A stretch of DNA of 9,149 nucleotides, taken from the NCBI GenBank assembly GCA_900556575.1, contig USPO01000048.1, positions 1 to 9,149 on the forward strand, given 5' to 3'. Origin of the DNA: an uncultured Eubacteriales bacterium. GTDB lineage: Bacteria > Bacillota > Clostridia > UBA1381. The notes below the pieces were generated by a model. It searched no databases, had not been told where the DNA came from, and saw only the letters and a list, made by a program, of their open reading frames with translations. The stretch's first letter is position 1, and every line of letters starts with the position of its first letter. Position numbers and translations under genes: made by a program. Positions 8,001 to 9,149 of the stretch are shown here, in pieces.

Positions 8001-8442
8001 AGCAACAATAAACGGAAAGTCATATAAGGCAGAGGCAGGAGTAAACTTTGCATATAAGGAAAGTGATGCGAGCCGCATATTAAAGAGCTATGCAATAGAT
8101 ATAGTTCTTGAAAATGAGGGCGATGAAATTGTCTTTGATACAGCAGACAAGTGGATACCGGATTTATACGGAATAGTTGCCGTAAGCGATGACGGAACAG
8201 TATATCAAATGACAAACCTCGGAACAACAGACGGCACGGGTGATTCAAAGGCTACATACTTTAAAATCACAGCACCTATAACCGGAAATATAACCGGAGT
8301 AGATGTAACAAGCGATGAAACAACAAAGAAGTTTGATTGGGAGAAATCAGTTGATGTATCCGGCGGAGTTGAGGTTGTGCTTGGTTTGGTAGTAGACGGA
8401 TTGGCAGATGAAAACGCAGCAGCAGAATTAATTGTTAAGTGA
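5017..8442 (+). CDS. secreted multidomain pectinesterase (carbohydrate esterase family 8)
   Basis: Pectin methylesterase removes methyl groups from homogalacturonan, exposing it to lyases and hydrolases; it acts outside the cell. The start is TTG 5017, 8 nt after GGAGG (5004-5008); no ATG is near. Of 1141 residues, 1-28 are a signal peptide (MKRSK, hydrophobic core, cleavage after AYA). The catalytic beta-helix runs about 30-500, with PGNYEEQ, GNQDSIYINGGRVYF (Asp316), GGTDYIYG (nucleophile Asp337) and GRPW (Arg400, Trp402), so all known catalytic residues are present, with QDTL changed to QDSI. The domain is longer than the usual ~300 residues because of insertions at about 100-180 and 215-290. 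Then follow an Ig-like domain (about 511-599, resembling atrophied bacterial Ig), an uncharacterised beta-rich stretch (600-748), a probable lectin-like sandwich (755-892), a Pro/Glu linker, a probable carbohydrate-binding module (903-1065) and a small C-terminal domain (1079-1141). There is no LPXTG motif, dockerin or S-layer domain. It is in an operon with the small gene at 8459. Confidence 0.93.
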   Translation: MKRSKLTAIVSAAAMFASMLTPFAAAYADGTTDLYVGADKQYKTISEAVAAAAVINPQSESERVTINVEPGNYEEQVKLDGVDYVTLQQEPETNGTVNLNWYYCTGYCTSNADLDGNYNAKLDWSAKSTWSGSQGNFTEYRVGQKLEGVSSISYYDTDGVLHKDVPVKTTHLGNGTGLDKMAALIVTNKSTDITVKDFNIVNSAPVMVTKGQIDGHLTPEADRVTGVAASYDLPTRNGLTICDENTVPEAPADVLNNKGEVDKNKVKSVVENGRVFTAEESAYLVRSSAFNERGHAIATHSDRITFENVRARGNQDSIYINGGRVYFKDCDLIGGTDYIYGDASAVFDNCKLGAEGMTDKAYGATITAANNDAKNPYGYLFYNCTLYNMLDNFTDSCYGRPWRQEAQITFYKTKLDDKAEIGKSKAGIISEGWHDMSGSKAELARFYEYGTYNASGNAVDTSKRLENANGFGSVLDDWQILEFNPRNYFNSSFWASKGEWDPMNFGEEYLTEVDKAIANANVTVPEGEETTVNLPSAPSGIKFKWQSASSNAVVSADGTKLSVIRPAAGEAPITTTVTLYAMDEKTGMGDKKDVQVVINPTSDTENVFNIPVTINQSTNAKNTYTVTVSKNGALIKQEEIKVNSTVTTANITGIPASADGIDYEVKVVSSSNDFTVTVPEDGITSVKGITGKDAVLNITSNKLIDDTVTLNISATAADGNKTYDLIALAKAAGAEGIENSAQIKVSYDVTVGAKPEQSSYIDISSGTPSNKNSAVSERFSLAKINNSWEQIDVVDNSQGFANASNGDGQCLNITGKFDYTSKAHTVSTLIDYKAGTVTIDGSNSGNGKTATPYTFKGFPETAVKGNLNMGVFSGSASDNWTVSNVKVTYKKLVSGDEPAEPEYKLYKYSYTDIAGGNPNTDGNVYRFTEDADSDAKKYSADEEDSTKLSAELAAGYRNFIGGTGTTSRASIKLNAPAGKYKLYYIGYNHGKDPMTATINGKSYKAEAGVNFAYKESDASRILKSYAIDIVLENEGDEIVFDTADKWIPDLYGIVAVSDDGTVYQMTNLGTTDGTGDSKATYFKITAPITGNITGVDVTSDETTKKFDWEKSVDVSGGVEVVLGLVVDGLADENAAAELIVK

Positions 8443-8458
8443 TTAGGAGGAATTTGCA

Positions 8459-8620
8459 ATGAAAAAATTTGAACAGCCGATGCTTTCGGTAAAGGTATTT
8501 AACAGGGAAAGCATATTAACGGCAAGCGGAATAGAGCAAAAGACTGCAGCGGAAAAGGCAAGCGATAAGCTTGTCAATTCCGGAGTTAATGTAAATAACA
8601 TTAATGTTGTTAAGTGGTAA
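8459..8620 (+). CDS. small protein of unknown function downstream of pectinesterase
   Basis: This 53-residue frame begins ATG, 8 nt after AGGAGG (8445-8450), and only 16 nt after the pectinesterase stop, so it is almost surely translated from the same mRNA. The N-terminus is MKKFEQPMLSVKVFNRESI followed by LTASG. The rest is polar (EQKTAAEKASDKLV) and ends in an Asn/Val-rich stretch, NNINVVKW. It has no cysteine, no membrane segment and no export signal. From memory, Clostridia encode many short peptides of the general form MKK-[FY]-E-x-P ... E-x-[IV]-[LIV]-T-[AT]-S-G near secreted or peptide-processing genes, but their function is not described to my knowledge. It could be a modified-peptide precursor, an export-linked small protein or a remnant; the strong ribosome binding site argues against a remnant. 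No function is assigned. Confidence 0.8.
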   Translation: MKKFEQPMLSVKVFNRESILTASGIEQKTAAEKASDKLVNSGVNVNNINVVKW

Positions 8621-8656
8621 ATCGCTAAGATTTAAAAATCTCTCTCTATAAATGAT

Positions 8657-8704
8657 AAAGGGCAGCCCGGCAAAGCGAAGTCTTTGCTGCACTGCCCTTT
8701 TATG
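8657..8704 (+). terminator. terminator of the pectinesterase operon
   Basis: AAAGGGCAG (8657-8665) pairs perfectly with CTGCCCTTT (8692-8700). Inside, GCAAAG (8670-8675) pairs with CTTTGC (8682-8687), giving a long two-step stem. The trailing TTTTATG is a short U-run. It lies 36 nt after the small gene's stop codon. Confidence 0.8.
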
Positions 8705-8739
8705 CTGTTAAAATGCAGCATAGCAAAACGTAGTTTTGC
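8701..8739. repeat. two consecutive small perfect hairpins after the terminator
   Basis: TATGCTG (8701-8707) pairs with CAGCATA (8716-8722), and GCAAAAC (8723-8729) pairs with GTTTTGC (8733-8739). The two hairpins abut each other and the terminator, so 8657-8739 can fold into three stacked stem-loops. They lead into the repeat cluster and may be its left boundary. Confidence 0.7.
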
Positions 8740-8751
8740 GTAGCGTCGAAA

Positions 8752-8790
8752 GGGGTACATCGGGAGTTGGATAATTTCGAGAGTAACAAC
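8752..8790. repeat. direct repeat A, copy 1
   Basis: This 39-bp stretch (GGGGTACATCGGGAGTTGGA, then ending GAGAGTAACAAC) matches 8982-9020 with 5 differences. Its left end lacks the palindromic module that precedes copy 2, which suggests truncation or a different insertion history. Confidence 0.85.
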
Positions 8791-8850
8791 TCGATACCGA
8801 AATGTTATCAAGTTTCCGTTGTAACTTTCGAGAGTGTCCGGCAATAGATG

Positions 8851-8898
8851 CACCCCCACCGTCAGCCGTTCGGCTGACACCTCCCCCAAGGGAGGCTT
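8851..8898. repeat. palindromic repeat C, copy 1
   Basis: This 48-bp module contains the perfect hairpin GTCAGCCG-TT-CGGCTGAC (8861-8878) and a second hairpin CCTCCC-CCAA-GGGAGG (8880-8895). It is identical to 9099-9146 except that the first loop is TT rather than GA. Similar modules, from memory, are scattered through gut Clostridia genomes. Most likely it is a noncoding interspersed repeat; it is GC-richer than the genes around it. Confidence 0.88.
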
Positions 8899-8904
8899 TG
8901 TGGT

Positions 8905-8939
8905 TAGTGTGTTGCCGTTGTTGCGTTGGTGCGTGGTGT
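8905..8939. repeat. direct repeat B, copy 1
   Basis: TAGTGTGTTGCCGTTGTT followed by GTTGGTGCG recurs at 9053-9087, with 4 differences in 35 bp. It links palindromic module C1 to inverted copy C2. Confidence 0.8.
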
Positions 8940-8941
8940 AT

Positions 8942-8990
8942 AAGGCGCCCCTTTGGGGAGCTGGCGGCGGAGCCGACTGAGGGGGTGCAT
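8942..8990. repeat. palindromic repeat C, copy 2, inverted and diverged
   Basis: Read on the opposite strand this resembles copies 1 and 3: it starts ATGCACCCCC, has a GC-rich short hairpin (CGGC/GCCG) and a CCCC-AAA-GGGG hairpin, and ends GGCGCC. Its GGGGGTGCAT (8981-8990) is the exact inverse of ATGCACCCCC at 8848-8857, so C1 and C2 bound a 143-bp segment with 10-bp terminal inverted repeats. Confidence 0.75.
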
Positions 8991-9020
8991 CGGGAGTTGG
9001 ACGATTGAGAGAGTAACAAC
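8982..9020. repeat. direct repeat A, copy 2
   Basis: This is the second copy of the 39-bp repeat at 8752-8790. It overlaps the end of palindromic module C2 by nine bases, so in this copy A is fused to a C module. Confidence 0.85.
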
Positions 9021-9052
9021 GTGAACTCGCAAGCTTAACAATGTGTTACGGA

Positions 9053-9087
9053 TAGTGTGTTGCCGTTGTTAAGTTGGTGCGCAGTGT
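9053..9087. repeat. direct repeat B, copy 2
   Basis: This is the second copy of the 35-bp repeat at 8905-8939. It lies between A copy 2 and palindromic module C3. Confidence 0.8.
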
Positions 9088-9098
9088 TACGCATGGTT

Positions 9099-9146
9099 CA
9101 CCCCCACCGTCAGCCGGACGGCTGACACCTCCCCCAAGGGAGGCTT
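9099..9146. repeat. palindromic repeat C, copy 3
   Basis: It matches copy 1 at 46 of 48 bases and has the same orientation. The hairpin stem GTCAGCCG / CGGCTGAC (9109-9116, 9119-9126) is unchanged while the loop is GA, consistent with selection or gene conversion on the stem. The window ends three bases after it, so the cluster may continue. Confidence 0.88.
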
Positions 9147-9149
9147 ACA

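Noticed and set aside
8708..9019. 103-codon minus-strand and 68-codon plus-strand (8802-9008) open frames in the repeat cluster
   Set aside because: Both run through hairpin repeats, have no ribosome binding site or recognisable domain, and their compositions follow the repeats.
8851..9146. CRISPR array
   Set aside because: The repeats are unevenly spaced, one is inverted, and no regular spacers or cas genes are present.

Overview
The window looks like chromosomal DNA from a low-GC, Gram-positive anaerobe of the Clostridia, probably a gut or rumen plant-fibre degrader. This rests on five things: an A+T-rich sequence, strong GGAGG ribosome binding sites, TTGAAA/TATAAT promoters, an iron-sulfur-type PurF with a Bacillus-like propeptide, and a very large secreted pectin methylesterase. 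No species marker is present. A pectin specialist such as Monoglobus or a Lachnospiraceae member would fit, but that is a guess.

Layout. A DUF421 (YetF-like) membrane protein gene runs leftward off the left edge (614 to 1). It diverges from a GTG-started gene for an Rpn/PD-(D/E)XK family protein (760-1698), which ends in perfect 24-bp tandem repeats and a clean terminator. A MATE multidrug or metabolite exporter (1850-3196) and a solitary purF (3381-4796) follow, each with its own promoter. purF ends in a terminator. Next comes a 1141-residue exported pectinesterase (5017-8442, TTG start) with a signal peptide, an intact catalytic domain and about 630 residues of accessory beta-rich modules. 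Only 16 bases after it sits a 53-codon gene (8459-8620) with its own strong ribosome binding site, so the two form a small operon closed by a long terminator at 8657-8704.

From 8701 to the right edge there is no credible gene. This stretch is a cluster of small hairpins and GC-richer interspersed repeats: three copies of a palindromic module (two direct, one inverted) and two pairs of other direct repeats.

The genes are mostly independent units, with no shared pathway apart from the pectinesterase and its small partner. The most interesting items are that small protein, the 5'-terminal hairpin and composite promoter of the pectinesterase, the slippage-prone repeat in the Rpn gene, and the repeat cluster at the right end. 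I saw no defence island, CRISPR array, tRNA, rRNA or complete insertion sequence.
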